Positions 42,106-54,802 of a stretch of 64,000 bases of DNA are shown here, piece by piece. The notes beneath the pieces were generated by a model that saw only the letters and a list, made by a program, of their open reading frames with translations, was not told the DNA's origin and did not search any database. Location: NCBI GenBank assembly GCA_964016875.1, contig OZ024722.1, positions 14,762,576 through 14,826,575 of the forward strand, in the 5' to 3' direction. The stretch's first letter is position 1. Every line of letters starts with the position of its first letter. The translations under genes and the position numbers were made by a program. Source of the DNA: Fallopia convolvulus. Lineage: Eukaryota > Streptophyta > Magnoliopsida > Caryophyllales > Polygonaceae.

Positions 42106-42982
42106 TTTTGTTTTGTGTAGATTTCTCCGTCTTGCGCTTTCCGAGGGACAGAGTTGATTTTTATCAGTCGAAGTTCAAACATGCCGCTTCACGGTTTTTC
42201 ACTTTTCAGAGATGAATAAAGGGGGTCCACTTAGCTTAATGGACCTTAAGAAAGTTTAATGGGCCTGAATTCCATTTAATTTTTTAAGCTTGCAAAACCT
42301 AATTCATTGGATTCAAGTGGGCAAGGGCCGCAAGGCTAGTGTTAATTGTGTTGTGGATATACGTGGAGGTTGGGAAGGGAATTCATAGTATTTCTGCAAG
42401 TGTGTTTCTTAGTTGATGAGTAGTTGTTTTATGGGAGGAAATTTATCAGTTGGTTTGATTTATATATAACGTGGTATTTAGGTTAGTTGGTAGATTAATT
42501 AATTAATTGTGGAGTAAGCATGTTCTATTCTTATAATATGTTATGTATGGTGGTTTTCAGATTGAATTGCATATCTTCGAATGTATATGAAAGGGTGTGT
42601 TTGAGGTGTTAATTTAGTTAAATTTAAGTAGCAAAATATATATTTACAATAGCTAGTGTAACGATGGTTAATGTATACATATACGTGGTTAGGTTAGTCT
42701 AAATGTTGTAAGTAATTAGTAATTTGTTAGGTTGATGTTTGGGATATGTTTATAGGAATAAATATAGATTTAAATTCTAAGATCATTATTAAAGTGTGAA
42801 CAATTTGTATTCATAATTTTGAGTTATATATGCATGATTTTGTATGACCATATTCATGGTTTTGAGTTGCATATTCATTTTAGTGAGTTACTCGCTTTTT
42901 ATAAATATACAACTTAAAAATATGATTATGTAATTCTATAAACATGAATGCATGATAAAGTTTAGTGAAACGGAGTTTGTAT
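42106..42982. other. AT-rich intergenic DNA
   Basis: This is the upstream region of the NUDX1-like gene (- strand). Nothing else is recognised. No convincing TATA box could be picked among the many AT runs. Confidence 0.45.
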
Positions 42983-43133
42983 ACCAGGTTCTCATTTAGT
43001 GGAAGGGTCTGGGTCTGCCTGGGGAGCAAGCCACTTGGGAATTTTACTCAAATTGTTTTGCTAAATATCCCGAATTCGAGACTTGAGGACAAGTCTATTC
43101 TTCACGAGGGAAGTAGTGCTATAGGAACCCCTT
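42983..43133 (+). pseudogene. Ty3/gypsy integrase tail (chromodomain) remnant
   Basis: Short frame-shifted pieces read VLI-stop-WKGL, EQATWEFYSNCFAKYPEF and LEDKSILHEGSS. Together they match the closing chromodomain and C-terminus of plant gypsy polyproteins (VLVQWKGL...ATWE...LEDK). Stops and a frame change break it. It is followed by unassigned sequence, then the LTR at 43388. Confidence 0.72.
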
Positions 43134-43387
43134 TCATATACGTTATATCTCTTCATCTCTTACCTAAACTCGATTTACAACCAGTTCTCGTACTAAAATT
43201 TGTTAATCAGCTGGATTGTTCTGGTAGGTATGCATTATGGGTCGTTGCCTCATTTTTGTGTATCAAAAGCCACGGGGCTCACCCAATTTGGTATCCAATA
43301 TCAAAATATTTTCTCCCAATCTCATCTCTCTTTTCTCCAATCTTCATTACTCTCTCTACTTTCTCTCCAAATTTCCTCTTTCGAAGC

Positions 43388-44543
43388 TGATACGAGCCTG
43401 GTGTGAATTCGTATCGGAACCCTTGTTGATCGAGGGGTTGAGACGCACCCGAGGTGGGATTGACTCGATAAACGTGGTTGGTTGCCACGGGAAGAAGAAC
43501 GAGAGATAAATTTAGGACAAAGGATAATTTCTTAATTCATTGATTTATTGATTGATTCGATAACAACCTAGAGGAATATTTATAATACTCTAATATCTAG
43601 CTAACAAGAAACCTTGGTTGCTGAAATATTAAAAAAAAGATACTCTTCCTAAAAGATAAAATCAAATCGCCTAAATAAAAGGAAGAACAATATTGAAAAG
43701 ATAACAAATATAATTAATTGTCCTAATAAAATCCTAGCGTATCAGCGTATCAATTCTCCCCCGTTGAGAATCGACTTGTCCTCAAGTTGGAAATCAGGAG
43801 GAGACTCATGAAACGAATCTTGAAGTTTAATCCACCAGGGTCCCATGGCACATGGATCAACGCTTGATCCCGCATCCTAAACTCAAAGTGTTGTGGACCC
43901 CCATGGTCACGAAGAAGCCATGGACTCAGGTCAAACTTCGCGATAGAGGTCCATGACATGATATCGAGTCGATTCCGGTCTCTCTTTGTTGAATCAGAAT
44001 CCGAAAAGAAGTTCCCGAGCCCAAAATTGCTGGAGAACGCGACGACAGCAAGCGTGGGCACGGGGCCGGGGCCGTAACGACCTCTGCCAGTTCGGTACCG
44101 AGGGAAGGGGTGGTGGCCAGGGGCGCGTAATCGGTCACCGCGGGCGCGGGCTTGGTCGCCGCGGGCGCGGGCTCGGTCGTCGCGGGCGCGACCTTGGTTG
44201 CCGCGGGCGCAGGCTCGATTGTCGCAGGCTCGGTTGTCGCGAGCATAATCGTTGGGGTAGGGTTTTGCGGTGTCATTGTCGCATCGTCGAGAGGAATTCC
44301 TACGATAGAAAAAAGTAGATCTGTCCGACGCGATGAACTTTAAGATCTCTGCGGGTGTTTTGCATGTCATCCTTCAATTGCAAGAGCATATCACGGATCT
44401 CGGTGATTGAAACCGGATCGGAAACTCCTTTGTTAGGGTTAGACATAGTGTTCAAAATGAAAGCACCAATTGATACGAGTCAGGTGTGGATTCGTATCGG
44501 AACCCTTGTTGGTCAAGGGGTTGAGACGCACCCGAGGTGGGAT
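43388..44543 (-). mobile_element. Gypsy deletion derivative, truncated
   Basis: The 3' LTR (43388-43753, TG...CA ends) is preceded on the - strand by the polypurine tract ACGGGGGAGAA. The short interior runs from a primer-binding site (TTGGTGCTTTCATTTTGAAC, about 44449-44468 on -) and a gag start (MSNPNKGVSDPVSITEIRDM) straight into a 3' tail (WTSIAKFDLSPWLLRDHGG). Most of gag-pol is therefore deleted. A GC-rich repeat (ccgcgggcgcgggctcggtc type, 44100-44240) lies between. The 5' LTR survives only as 44471-44543, cut at the junction with the LINE. Confidence 0.82.
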
Positions 44544-44977
44544 GTATGTATGGTCACATTGCCTCCCAGTGCCCAATGGAAAAGCAGAAGAAGATGGAAG
44601 GGCAACAAGAGAGCAAGGAGAAGGGAACACCAATGGCGCCGGAAAATGCAACGCCGGTGCCGGAAGGAAACCCATCCGAGCCGGAAAGCGGACCAACGGA
44701 CAACAAAGGGAATTACGGGCCATGGATGACAGTTTCCAAGAGACGGCGACCTGCTAGGGGAAAGGACAGAAGCGCCGCAGATCCTAGTGCAAAGGAGAGT
44801 GGGGGCAGCAGGTTTGCAGCGCTACAGGAAGGGTCAGAGGAGAGAGAGGCAGAGAAGACGGAAAAGAAAGCTGGAAGAGGAAAAGAGAAAGACGTTGTGT
44901 ATGAGCACCAAAACCCAAAATTCTCCAAAGCAGAAGCACCGGGGGAGGAGAAGTCAGCGCAAAATCTGAACGGATAG
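44544..44977 (+). pseudogene. LINE ORF1 C-terminal part
   Basis: The frame opens in the RNA-binding zinc knuckle (MYGHIASQCPME, the tail of a CCHC knuckle found in plant L1 ORF1 proteins). It continues with a low-complexity Glu/Lys/Gly region (WMTVSKRRRPARGKDRS, EEREAEKTEKKAGRGKEKD) and ends at a TAG at 44975-44977. The N-terminal DUF4283-like part is missing. Confidence 0.85.
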
Positions 44978-45468
44978 AAATCTGAACAACACACCAGGTT
45001 TGAGGTTGGAGAAACATCAAGCGCAGGCAAGAGGACGGGTAGAAAACCTAACGTACAATATCAAAGAAAGAAGAATGTGTTTGGGCCATTTGGGCCGCAA
45101 GAAGTGATGCCAACTGGGCCCAGCAAGAGGCAGAGAAGCCAGAATGACAACGAAGATACAATGCAAGCCACAAGCCCACAGAAAGGCACAACCCATAAAC
45201 AACAACTATCAAACCAAGAACCAAAAACACCAGCAAATCCAAGCTTCGAACATCAAGAGACTATATAACAAAAAGAGGAGCACTCAAACAGCAGAACAGC
45301 AGAGAACATTGCTGCAGGGAACCAAAACATCAGAACTCCCTCAGAAACGTCCAACATTCAAGAGGTGGATGATCAGGGCGATGAGGCAATGACGATAGCT
45401 GATGATGGCATGGCCGAAGTTGGCCAACAAGCTTAAGTCCAGACCGCTCTTCTTTTCTTTCTGTCATA

Positions 45469-48400
45469 ATGAATTGCTTACTTTGGAACTGTTGCGGGGC
45501 CGCCAAGGGGGGTTTCCGCAGAGCCATAAGATAATTTGTTAGGACATACAACATAGACATCCTTCATCTTTTCGAAACGAAGGTGTCAGGAGAGAGGGCC
45601 CAAAAAATTGCCCAAAAGCTCAGCTTCTCCGACTGTTACAGGAGCGAAGCTAACGGAATGGCAGGGGGAGTCTGGCTTCTTTGGAACGAGAGTAGCACCA
45701 GCCTAAGAATTATACATGCCCACGAGCACTTCATCCACGCCTGCGTCGACTATGGGAGAACAAAGTACCATATCATTGTACTCTATGCACCTCCGACGGC
45801 CAACCGAAGAAGGCAATTCTGGGAGGACCTGCAACTTGAAACCGAGAATATAAATGAGCCGCTCTTTGTGGGCGGAGATTTCAACTGTATACTACACCTG
45901 TGGGAGCGTCAAGGGGGATCTGGAAATCTTTCGAGTGACACCAACAAATTCCATGGCTGGGTAAACAACAGTGGCATGGTGGACTTGGGATTCACTGGCC
46001 CCAATTTCACGTGGTCACGCGGAAACTCAGCAAACACTCGGATTGCCAAACGCTTGGACAGAATTTTCATAAACAATAGGGGGCGGCTGGATTGGCCGGA
46101 GGCTCGGGTCTACCATCTAGCTTCGCTGAGCTCCGACCACTCACCCCTACTTCTCAAGGTGGACCCGCAAAGCTAGGGGAACATGAACCGGAGGCCGTTC
46201 AGGTTCGAGGCAGCATGGATTAGCCACCCCAACTTGGAGGAGCTGATCACAAGAAAATGGAACAAAAAGGTCGAAACGACACAAGCACTAGCCACCCTTA
46301 AGGAGGAACTGCGGGATTGGAATCGCAACACCTTCGGTAACATCCACACCAGAAAGAAAAAGCTTCTTCCACGACTGACGGGAGTTCAAAGTGCACTGAG
46401 CAGAGGAGTGTCTACCTTCCTTATAGAACTTGAAGCCAAGTTACAAACTGAGCTGAACATAACCCTCGAACAAGAAGAGACATTATGGTTCCAAAAATCC
46501 CGGGAACAGTGGCTCGCATCGAGGGACCGAAACACATCCTTTTTCCACGCATCCACAATTATAAGAAGAAGAATCAACAAAATTGAAGTGCTCAAGAATG
46601 CTGAAGGAAACCTGGTGGAAGACAAGGAAGAGATGGAGCGATTGGCTTTGAACTACTTCAAAACTTTATACCATTTGCCACCCACCGACTCCACTCCTAT
46701 GTTAATGCCGAGAGGAGGATTTCCTAAACTCAGTGAGGGGCAATGGGAAGAATTGTGCAGAGCCATTCGGGACGACGAAATCAGACTAGCCGTCAAGCAG
46801 ATGGATGCCAACAAGGCCCCGGGAGAGGATGGGTTCTAGCCCCTGTTTTACCAACAATACTGGAAGATTGTTGGGTCCTCGGTGGAAGCAACCGTCAAGG
46901 AATTCTTTAGGAAGGCGACCCTCCCAGAAGGCCTCAACAACACCCTCATTGTACTCCTGCCTAAAATTGCAAAGCCGGAAATTATAAGCCAATTCCGTCC
47001 GATAAGCTTGTGCAACGTCCTTTACAAAACCATCACTAAAATCTTAGTGAACAGGATTCGACCTATTCTTCCCTCTCTTATCAGCCCTATGCAAGCTAGT
47101 TTTCTTCCAGGAAGGCATATCACTGACAATATTGTTATAATGCAGGAGGTGGTGCATTCAATGCGGAAAAAAAGGGGAAAGAAGGGATGGATGCTGCTGA
47201 AGATCGACCTGGAGAAGGCGTACGATCGCCTAAGGTGGGAGTCCATTGAAGACACTTTGAACGACGTTGGATTCCCGATGAGTTGGATAACGTGGATCAA
47301 GGCGTGCATTGAAAGTCCAACAATGAGGCTGCTATGGAACAGAGATGTAACGGAAAGCTTCAAACCAACCTGAGGGATACGACAAGGGGATCCCATATCC
47401 CCATATCTTTTTGTGCTCTGTATGGAGCGACTGAGCCAACTCATCCAACATGCACTACAGGAAAAATCATGGAAACCGATCAAATTCTCAAGACAAGGCC
47501 CGGAGCTTTCACACATTTTCTTCGCGGATGACATCGTTCTAATGGCGGAAGCGTCCAACGCCCAACTCGCAGTTATCCAGCAATGCTTTGATAGCTTCTG
47601 TAAAGACTCTGGCCAGAAAGTCAGCATTGAGAAATCTAAACTCTATGTCTCAAAAAACGTCAGACCTGAAGTGGTGGAGGAGCTAAAAAGACAGTGTGGT
47701 TTTGAGATCACCGACAACCTCGGAAGCTACCTCGGAATGCCAGTTCTTCACAAGCGGGTTTCCAAGGAAACATTCCAACCTCTACTACAGAAAATCAGCT
47801 CCAAGCTAGCAGGATGGAAGAGTAAACACTTGAGCCTAGCAGGGAGAATTACGCTCGCAAAATCGGTACTCACATCAATCCCGGTGTACTCGATGGGCAC
47901 GGTCTGCCTACCCATTTCAGTGTGCAACAAAATCGATCAGCTCACAAGAGCTTTCATCTGGGGAACTTGGGATCAGAACAAAAAGACGCACCTAGTTGCC
48001 TGGAAAGATGTCTGCAAGCCAAAGCACCAAGGAGGCCTAGGGATCAGATCGATGAATAGTCTGAATCAAGCTCTGATTGGCAAGCTTGGCTGGCGTTTCC
48101 TACATGATGAGGACAGCTTATGGGGCCAAATTCTCCAAAAGAAGTACATCCGCCAAAATGGGGCGAACACGACAGCGCCGTCCCATGTTTGGAGGAGTCT
48201 AAGGAAAGGAGTCCAAAGCGTCATCTTTACAGGTAGTCATTGGCTACTTGGGAATGGGCATACCATCGACTTCTGGCTTGAAGATGAACCGCTCATGGGG
48301 CTCGCCCAAGCTTCTCCCATGGGCCAATCACAGAGCATGACAGTGAGGCATTATTGGATCAAAGGACGGGTGGAACTGGGAGGAACTTTCGCCGAAATTG

Positions 48401-49583
48401 CCGACCAACACACTGCTGAAGTTAGCAGCCACGGCAATGGCCACAAATCAGGCTAGGAAAGACGAACTTAGCTGGAAAATGACCCCCAATGGAGAGTACA
48501 CAATCGCCTCTGGGTACAATATTGTAGCAGACATCAAACACGTATCTTGGAGCGACGGTGAGCTCTTCAGAGCAATTTGGCGTCTGCAAACACCCGAGAG
48601 GGTCCGCACTTTCATGTGGCTCGTGGTGAGAGGATCCACCCTAACCAATGAAGAGAGGCAGAGGATACATATGACAGACAACTCTCAGTGCCCTGTTTGT
48701 AACAACACTGTGGAATCGTTCACGCATCTTTTCCGAGACTGTCCAAGAGTAAGGAAGTTTTGGGACACCATGCCCATCCAGAACAGGAGTGAATTCTTCA
48801 ACCAACCGTTCGCAACGTGGGCTAGAGCCAACACCCTCTCGAAGGATCAGATAGACGGTGTGGGGCGGTGGCCAGCGGTCTTCGCGGTAGGGCTGTGGTG
48901 GATTTGGAAGATGAGGAATGAAACGGCTTTCAATGGAACAGAACCATCGATAGTTGACAAACGCTTCATATTGGACCGGACTAGTGAGTACACCACGGCT
49001 TGGGCCAAAAGCAAAAATCAGGCCCAAAACCTTCCAAGACCCAAGCGCTTGTCAGCTGGGAGAAGCCCGAACCCAACTGGGTTAAATGCAACACAGATGC
49101 CGCAGTTAATGGGGACGGTAGAGCAACATCAGCAGGTATTCTGAGGGATTGTCAAGGAGAGTGGATCGCCGGCTTCATCCACAACATCGGTCAGTGTTCG
49201 GTTCTTAAAGCCGAGATTTGGGGAATCCTTAACGGACTCCGCTTAGCCTGGGAAAAGGGACACCACAACGTAATCATTGAGTCCGATTCGAATATGGCAA
49301 TAAACCTCATTCAAAACAGCATCAAGCATCAACACCCGTCGCAAGCCTGGTTACCGAGTGCCAAGGCTTTCTCCGTCGGGACTGGAATGCCCGACTTCAG
49401 CATGTCTATAGGGAAGCGAACCAACCCGCAGACTCCCTCGCAAAACTAGCGTTCCACTATCCTATTGGTTTTAGTGGGCTTAGTGACCCTCCTTTTTGGA
49501 TTGAGAACGTTCTTATAGATGACTGTAGGGGCAGGGGTACCCCCGCCTCATCGGCACTTAGCCGAGTTCTTATTAATACATGA
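45469..49583 (+). pseudogene. LINE ORF2 (endonuclease-RT-RNase H), broken
   Basis: Starts MNCLLWNCCGAAKGGFRRAI, then a stop. In order: apurinic endonuclease (GGDFNCILHLWER, FTWSRGNSAN, SSDHSPLLL), RT (RPISLCNVLYKTITKIL, ASFLPGRHITDN, KIDLEKAYDRLRWE, catalytic FFADDIVLMAEAS at about 47517), the zf-RVT region (FRAIWRLQTPERVRTFMW, CPVCNNTVESFTHLFRDCP), and RNase H (WVKCNTDAAVNGDGRATSAG, LKAEIWGILNGLRLAWEKG, ESDSNMAINLIQ). In-frame stops at about 45532, 46174, 46837 and 47371 and frame changes near 48430 and 49350 inactivate it. Confidence 0.94.
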
Positions 49584-49614
49584 GAGGCTACCTCTCTTTG
49601 ACCAAAAAAAAAAA

Positions 49615-50178
49615 GAACTGTCATTATATTTTTTTCATAGTGGGTTTGTATTTCCACAATCTATTTTCTTTAGGAATCATCCTTATATAAGGGAGTGATA
49701 AACACTTCTAATAAATACTCAATTTTAATTTTAATTTTGGAGTATTGTTTATGAATGCTCTTGCATTACACTATCCAAATGGAGCAATGACTGACAACTG
49801 AGGATGTGAGTTATAGCTGTAAACAAGAAGTTCGTAGTTGTTGTATAGTTATTATACTGGATGCACTTCATCTTATACTGGATGCATTTCATCTTCTATA
49901 TTATAAATTCTTCAATCTTCATGTTGACTGAAATTTTCGGTTATCTGGGGAAGTTCTTCGATGTCTAAATGCTTGTAGTTGGATTATACTTGTCTTCAGA
50001 TGGACTCTAATTTTATGTATATAATATTGCAACTCGCAAGCATTTTTTATTAGTTTCCCATTCATGATTTTTGTGGTGGGTTCTAATGTTCTATCCTTTG
50101 GAATGATTGATTATTCATGCTAATCTTTGGTATCATCTGTAAAGAGTATGTATGTGACCTCATTTCATATTTTAATAG
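49615..50178. other. Intron or intergenic DNA before DNAJC11 exons
   Basis: AT-rich with no recognised exon. It ends in the acceptor ttttaatag (50170-50178) of the first visible DNAJC11 exon. The J-domain part of the gene should lie upstream on + but is not found. Confidence 0.45.
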
Positions 50179-50364
50179 CAATGCTCTGGAACTTGAAGTT
50201 GGGGGTGGAAGGAAAATTTCAAAATTCAGTACTCTCAGGATGATGTACACAGTTGGAATCCAGGTATAACTGCTTTCTTAAATTAAAGAGACCATTGATT
50301 ATATTATCTCTTAATTTTTAATTTTTATAAGGATCTTTGTAGATGGCTTTTATTCACTGCTCAT

Positions 50365-50590
50365 TGGGGCGAATCCTCATGTTCATTGGCTTTTAAACAC
50401 TGCCTTTGAGATGGTCCCTATATCAATTTTGGTGCATTCTAACTAAATTTAGTTATTATTGTCACATAGCTGAATTTCAGTTTGTCTTGGGTCTATCGGG
50501 CGTACCCCCTTCCCTTGGGCAGGGATACCCCATCTTGATCGCTAGATTCCGCTGTAGCGGAACCTCACTGGGTCAATGTTTTTGTTGTGT
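50365..50590 (+). repeat. SINE-like repeat, copy 1
   Basis: A member of a ~225-bp family: a head with cctcatgttcattggcttt, a middle with ccctatatcaattttggtgc, and a 3' end gattccgctgtagcggaacc...actgggtcaatg followed by a short T/G-rich tail. It lies in the first visible intron of the DNAJC11 gene. Clear A and B boxes of a pol III promoter were not identified, so SINE status rests on size, copy structure and tail. Confidence 0.65.
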
Positions 50591-52952
50591 TGTATAAGGA
50601 TCTTTGCATCAATGTATGATTATCCATCACTCAGATCTTTGCATCAATTTTTACTTTGGTTTCACCTCCATTATTAATTTTTGTTGGAACATACAACAAA
50701 TGGTTGCTTGTAAGCCTCGTTTTTTTCAGAGATCTATCTGTTTGAGCTCCAGAAGCGGCAGTTAGACTACATTTTATTAGATCCATTTCTCATATACATA
50801 ACTTCACAACATTTCTAATTTTTTTATGATAATTTGTCACAAAGTACATACTGTGAGCTAGTTATGAAATGCATGCATTAGTTCACGGCCAACAGAAAGA
50901 GTTCCGGACACTGGAAAAGGCGAAAGTCTGGAAAGTGTAATACTTCCTGAAAAATATTGATAAAACTTATTGGACAATGCTGAAACTCATAGGAACTTCA
51001 TTGTGAAGCTGTTCAGTTGTAATGTTCCTGAGAATTTTGGCTATTGCACCCTATGACCCTAGAACCCTATCACATCATCAGTGTTGCTCTCATTCTTCTG
51101 TCCTCAGCTTCATTTACTTTCTTCCATCCACTTTGTTTCTACTTCTCTAATTACTTCAGCTGCTACTGTAGCCACCCAGATAGCAATGCTACAGCCACCA
51201 TGCATTTTCCTATTAGCCATAAAACAGAACTAATGAGGAATGTATGAAAAAGCTATACTGGCTTCACGTCTGAATATAAATTGGCATTGAAGTGTTACAA
51301 AATCAGATACAGGAGTATGTGAATGTTTCATATTGCTCTTGCGGTAATGTTGTATTAACATATAATTGTCATACCTTTGAATCCCACATGGAAACCTAAT
51401 TTGGACTGCTCTATTCTTTCTTTCTAGCACCTTTTTCTCCTTTTGAATGTAACAAAGTTATTTGGGTAATCCTTTAACTAGGCGATGTCTCTTATTTCTT
51501 GTATATTTATATCTGCCTATGGATAATTTGATCCCTAGTCTAGTTGTCACTTGTCAGTATAAGGAGGTTGACCAAGAACATTAATAATGTCAATGGCAAT
51601 GTTGTGTCTAATAGTATTTGATATCCCTTCTTGTTATAGGGCATCTTTTGGAAGATTGAACTACATCGTGGTGGCCAAAAGTTAATAGTTCCTGTAAGTA
51701 AACTTCATCCTTTTTTGGTTATCTAAATATGTAATGGAATTTCTAGGAGTCAAAATCTTTCTATTTGAGTTATACTTTATTGGTGGCATGTTGAGCAATT
51801 AGATTCAGTTTTCTTTCCTAGATTTAATCTTTGGAGGTTGTGCAATTGAGCAATTGGAATTTCGTCAAATCATCTTGCAAAGCAACTCATTTTCCCTGTC
51901 TGTTGTATAATTGTTTCTTTTGATTGTAGATATTGCTTACGAGGCATTTGAGTCCCATATTTGCAGCAGGGGCATTTTTTATTCCGACATCCATTTACTT
52001 CTTGCTCAAGGTTGGTGAATTACTTTCATCTTACACTGGATAGCTAAAAAAATCCCATGTACAAAAGAATAATGCTGGAATTTTAAGTTTGCAAATGCTG
52101 TAGCTAATATTTAGATGCTTCAATAGATAAAGCACAACTTTTATGATCTGCTTTTATCTTTAAAAGAAAAACTTCTGAGCTCTAATGTTGACCACCTCTC
52201 TTTCTCTTCTTTCTTGGATTATAGTTTTTCTTAATATATTTTGAGTTTCTTTCTTTCTATGCATTCAGAAATTTGTTTTCAAGCCTTATTATCTTAGACG
52301 GGAGAAGCAAAAGGCATTAGAAAATACAGAAAGAAGTTCATCTCAGGTATTACTAAATGAACATGCCCACTATTTATATTCTTGCTAAAGAATAATTTTC
52401 TTTCCCCTTCTGGTGTTAGATTGGCTAACCGCTAACCAATTTGCTGTTGCATTGTTGAATAGCAGTTATCTCAGGTCATTCTTAGGCACAAGCCTCTATA
52501 AAAATTTTAAATTAAAGACAACTATGCTGTATGTCACTATGAGATGACAATGAAAGAATTGTTGACATTAATATGTTAGTTTGGACTTGTAGAATCAAAG
52601 ACAAGAAAATTCAATAGATGTATCAGACATGCAGGATATTGGCAAGATTATGTATTCACAAGTAAAGGAGAAAAATTTGTCGATATAGGTTATAAAGGAC
52701 AGGAAGTCCGTCCTGATTTTATGTGTAGCAAGATCATAAAAACGAGAGTTCCTTAGATTTTGTTAAAGACTGTTAAATTTCATTTGTAATCCTAGTGAAA
52801 GCAAAGATTTCGATTTTCATAATATTTTAATACACTTCAGTATTTATATTTGAAATAAGAAGATTATTTTAGATTATATCTAACTAAATTCGGTGCCTTT
52901 GAGATGGATTTTATACAGTGCCTTTGAGATGGATTTAGTCCCTATATCAATT

Positions 52953-53190
52953 TGGGGCTCATCCTCATGCTCATTGGCTTTTATACAGTGCCTTTGAGAT
53001 GGATTTAGTCCCTATATCAATTTGGTGCATTCTAACTAAATTCGGTTATTATTGTCACATAGCTGAATTTCAGTTTTTCTTGGGTCTTTTCGGGCGTACC
53101 CCCTTCCCTTGGGCAGGGGTACCCCAATCTTGACCCCCCAGATTCCGCTGTAGCGGAGCTAAACTGGGTCAATGATGATGATGATGATTT
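52953..53190 (+). repeat. SINE-like repeat, copy 2
   Basis: Same family, ending in a (tga)n/(atg)n tail at about 53170-53190. A segment of the head (tgcctttgagatggattt...) is duplicated just upstream (52907-52952). It lies in the intron before DNAJC11 exon 5. Confidence 0.68.
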
Positions 53191-53614
53191 TAGATTATAT
53201 CTGTTATTTTCTCACCAATGTTGGAGAAATTGACATCTAAAGACCTTTTTCTGCCCTAATGAAATACCCTCCCTCTCATTTAGCTTTAATTAAGGTTGCT
53301 AAAGCTTCCCTTTTATGTGGAAAAATATTAGGTTAAGGAGGCACGAGTAGCTGCTGAGAAAGCACAACAGCTGTTACAGAATGTGGCTAATAGGAAAAGA
53401 AGTAAAGCCTTAGAAACCGGTGGACTGGTCATCACAAAAGCATACTATGGGATCCGTAAAGCTGTGAAGAAGCTAGAGGAAGAAGAAGACTTGAGCGATG
53501 ATCTTTCTTTACATGTCCTTGATGTCACTACACCCCTCAACTTTTTGGTGATTGATTCCAGCCAACTTAAGGTACATATACTCTGACATCAAAAAAATAC
53601 TAAAATTTTCACAA

Positions 53615-54130
53615 GGCTGGGGAAAAATTAGTCCGGATCAGACCAAGTGATGTCCTCAATCCACGGAATTTTGGAAACTGGTTTCTGGTCCGGTCTATTT
53701 TTATTTCATTTTCTTATAAAACCCCATTTTATGTTACATAAACCCTTTTTTTTCACATTGTGATGATTTTTTTTAAAAAGTTTAAACCAAATATAATCCA
53801 CGGAAGTTTGGGGCGCATCCTCATGCTCATTGGCTTTTATACACTGCCTTTGATATGGATTTAGTCCCTATATCAATTTTGATGCATTCTAACTAAATTC
53901 AGATATTATTTTCACGTAGCTGAATTTCAATTTTTCTTGGGTCTATCGGGCGTACCCCCATCCTTGGGAAGGGGTACCCCCATCTTGACCCCCCAAATTC
54001 CGCTGTACCGGAACCTCACTGGGTCAATGTTGTTGTATTTAAAGTTTTCGGTCCAAAGCCAGACTTTCTATATTTTTTTCGAAATTTTGGTCCCAGTCTG
54101 GTCTGGTTTTGGATCAATGTCCAACCCTAA
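53615..54130. mobile_element. Diverged hAT-like element containing SINE copy 3
   Basis: Intron sequence with GGTCTGG/CCAGACC-type words at both sides (agtccggatcagacc near 53632; ggtctggttttggatc near 54098) and an end reading gtccaaccctaa. It resembles the CCGGTCC-rich element at 17212. Termini and duplication are not certain. Confidence 0.35.
53807..54035 (+). repeat. SINE-like repeat, copy 3
   Basis: Third copy of the family in the same orientation, ending actgggtcaatgttgttg. All three copies lie within DNAJC11 introns, two of them in adjacent introns. Confidence 0.66.
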
Positions 54131-54312
54131 ATATGATTTGCTATGTTCATAGTAAACTTGTTAAGCCATCAGATGAAATATGACCTATCATGCAACTTTT
54201 CCTTCAATCCCGTGACAGCTTCATGGAGGGATCAAGAAATCAGGAATAATGGGTTTTCACGACCCTTGTCCTCGAGAAGCCAAGCAGTTGCTTGTTGAAT
54301 ATACATTCCAAG

Positions 54313-54802
54313 CAATGTTATCAGAATCCCGATCCGATTCTACGATTCTAGCGATCCTACGATCCATAACACGCAAAATGATCCACAATCCCAAGTAGGA
54401 TCATATTAGAGTAGGATCCTAAATGATTTAGAATGCAATCTCGATCCGATCCCGATTTTGCATACGATTTTAACGATTCTATCAACGATTCTAACGATCC
54501 TACAAACGATTCTAAAGATCCTATAAAATGAAATTTTTTACTATATATTATTAATAATGTTACGATTAATGTATCATTTCTATTAAAATAGTTGACTAGT
54601 CCATCCTTCAACATTTTTAATAATCAAATTAATAAGACTTATCATTTTCTTACTTCATATATAACAAAATATACAATCTATTAGGTTATTCTTGCATACT
54701 TTTAGTTGTATGTAGGATCTTACGATTTAGCGATCCGATCTTGCGATCCGATCCAAAAGACCTCGAACGATCCAACCTAGAATCCCGATCCTGATAACCT
54801 TG
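54313..54802. mobile_element. hAT-type MITE with 8-bp TSD in coding exon
   Basis: The 490-bp element has imperfect inverted ends (left caatgttatcagaatcccga; the right end reads, inverted, caaggttatcaggatcggga) and is flanked by perfect 8-bp copies of ATTCCAAG (54305-54312 and 54803-54810). Eight-base duplications and these ends indicate the hAT superfamily. Interior words cgatcc/gattct recur many times. It carries no transposase. It disrupts DNAJC11 exon 6, and removing it with one ATTCCAAG restores the frame TFQ-GHIHK. Confidence 0.94.

Larger units (their letters stand above)
44544..49614 (+). mobile_element. L1-type LINE, 5'-truncated, poly-A tailed
   Basis: The element begins abruptly within the ORF1 zinc knuckle, immediately after the gypsy LTR fragment. 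It carries a broken ORF2 and ends in an 11-A tail (49604-49614). No duplication pairs the flanks (the sequence before 44544 and after 49614 do not match), and the missing gypsy LTR part does not resume after the tail. A deletion or rearrangement has therefore removed DNA at one junction. Confidence 0.93.

Noticed and set aside
42965..43509. + strand frames of 68-141 codons as host genes
   Set aside because: The only meaningful words belong to a frame-shifted gypsy chromodomain tail; the rest is unassigned.
43926..44370. Ala/Thr- and Arg/Asp-rich frames
   Set aside because: They are translations of a GC-rich tandem repeat inside a gypsy derivative, not a gene.
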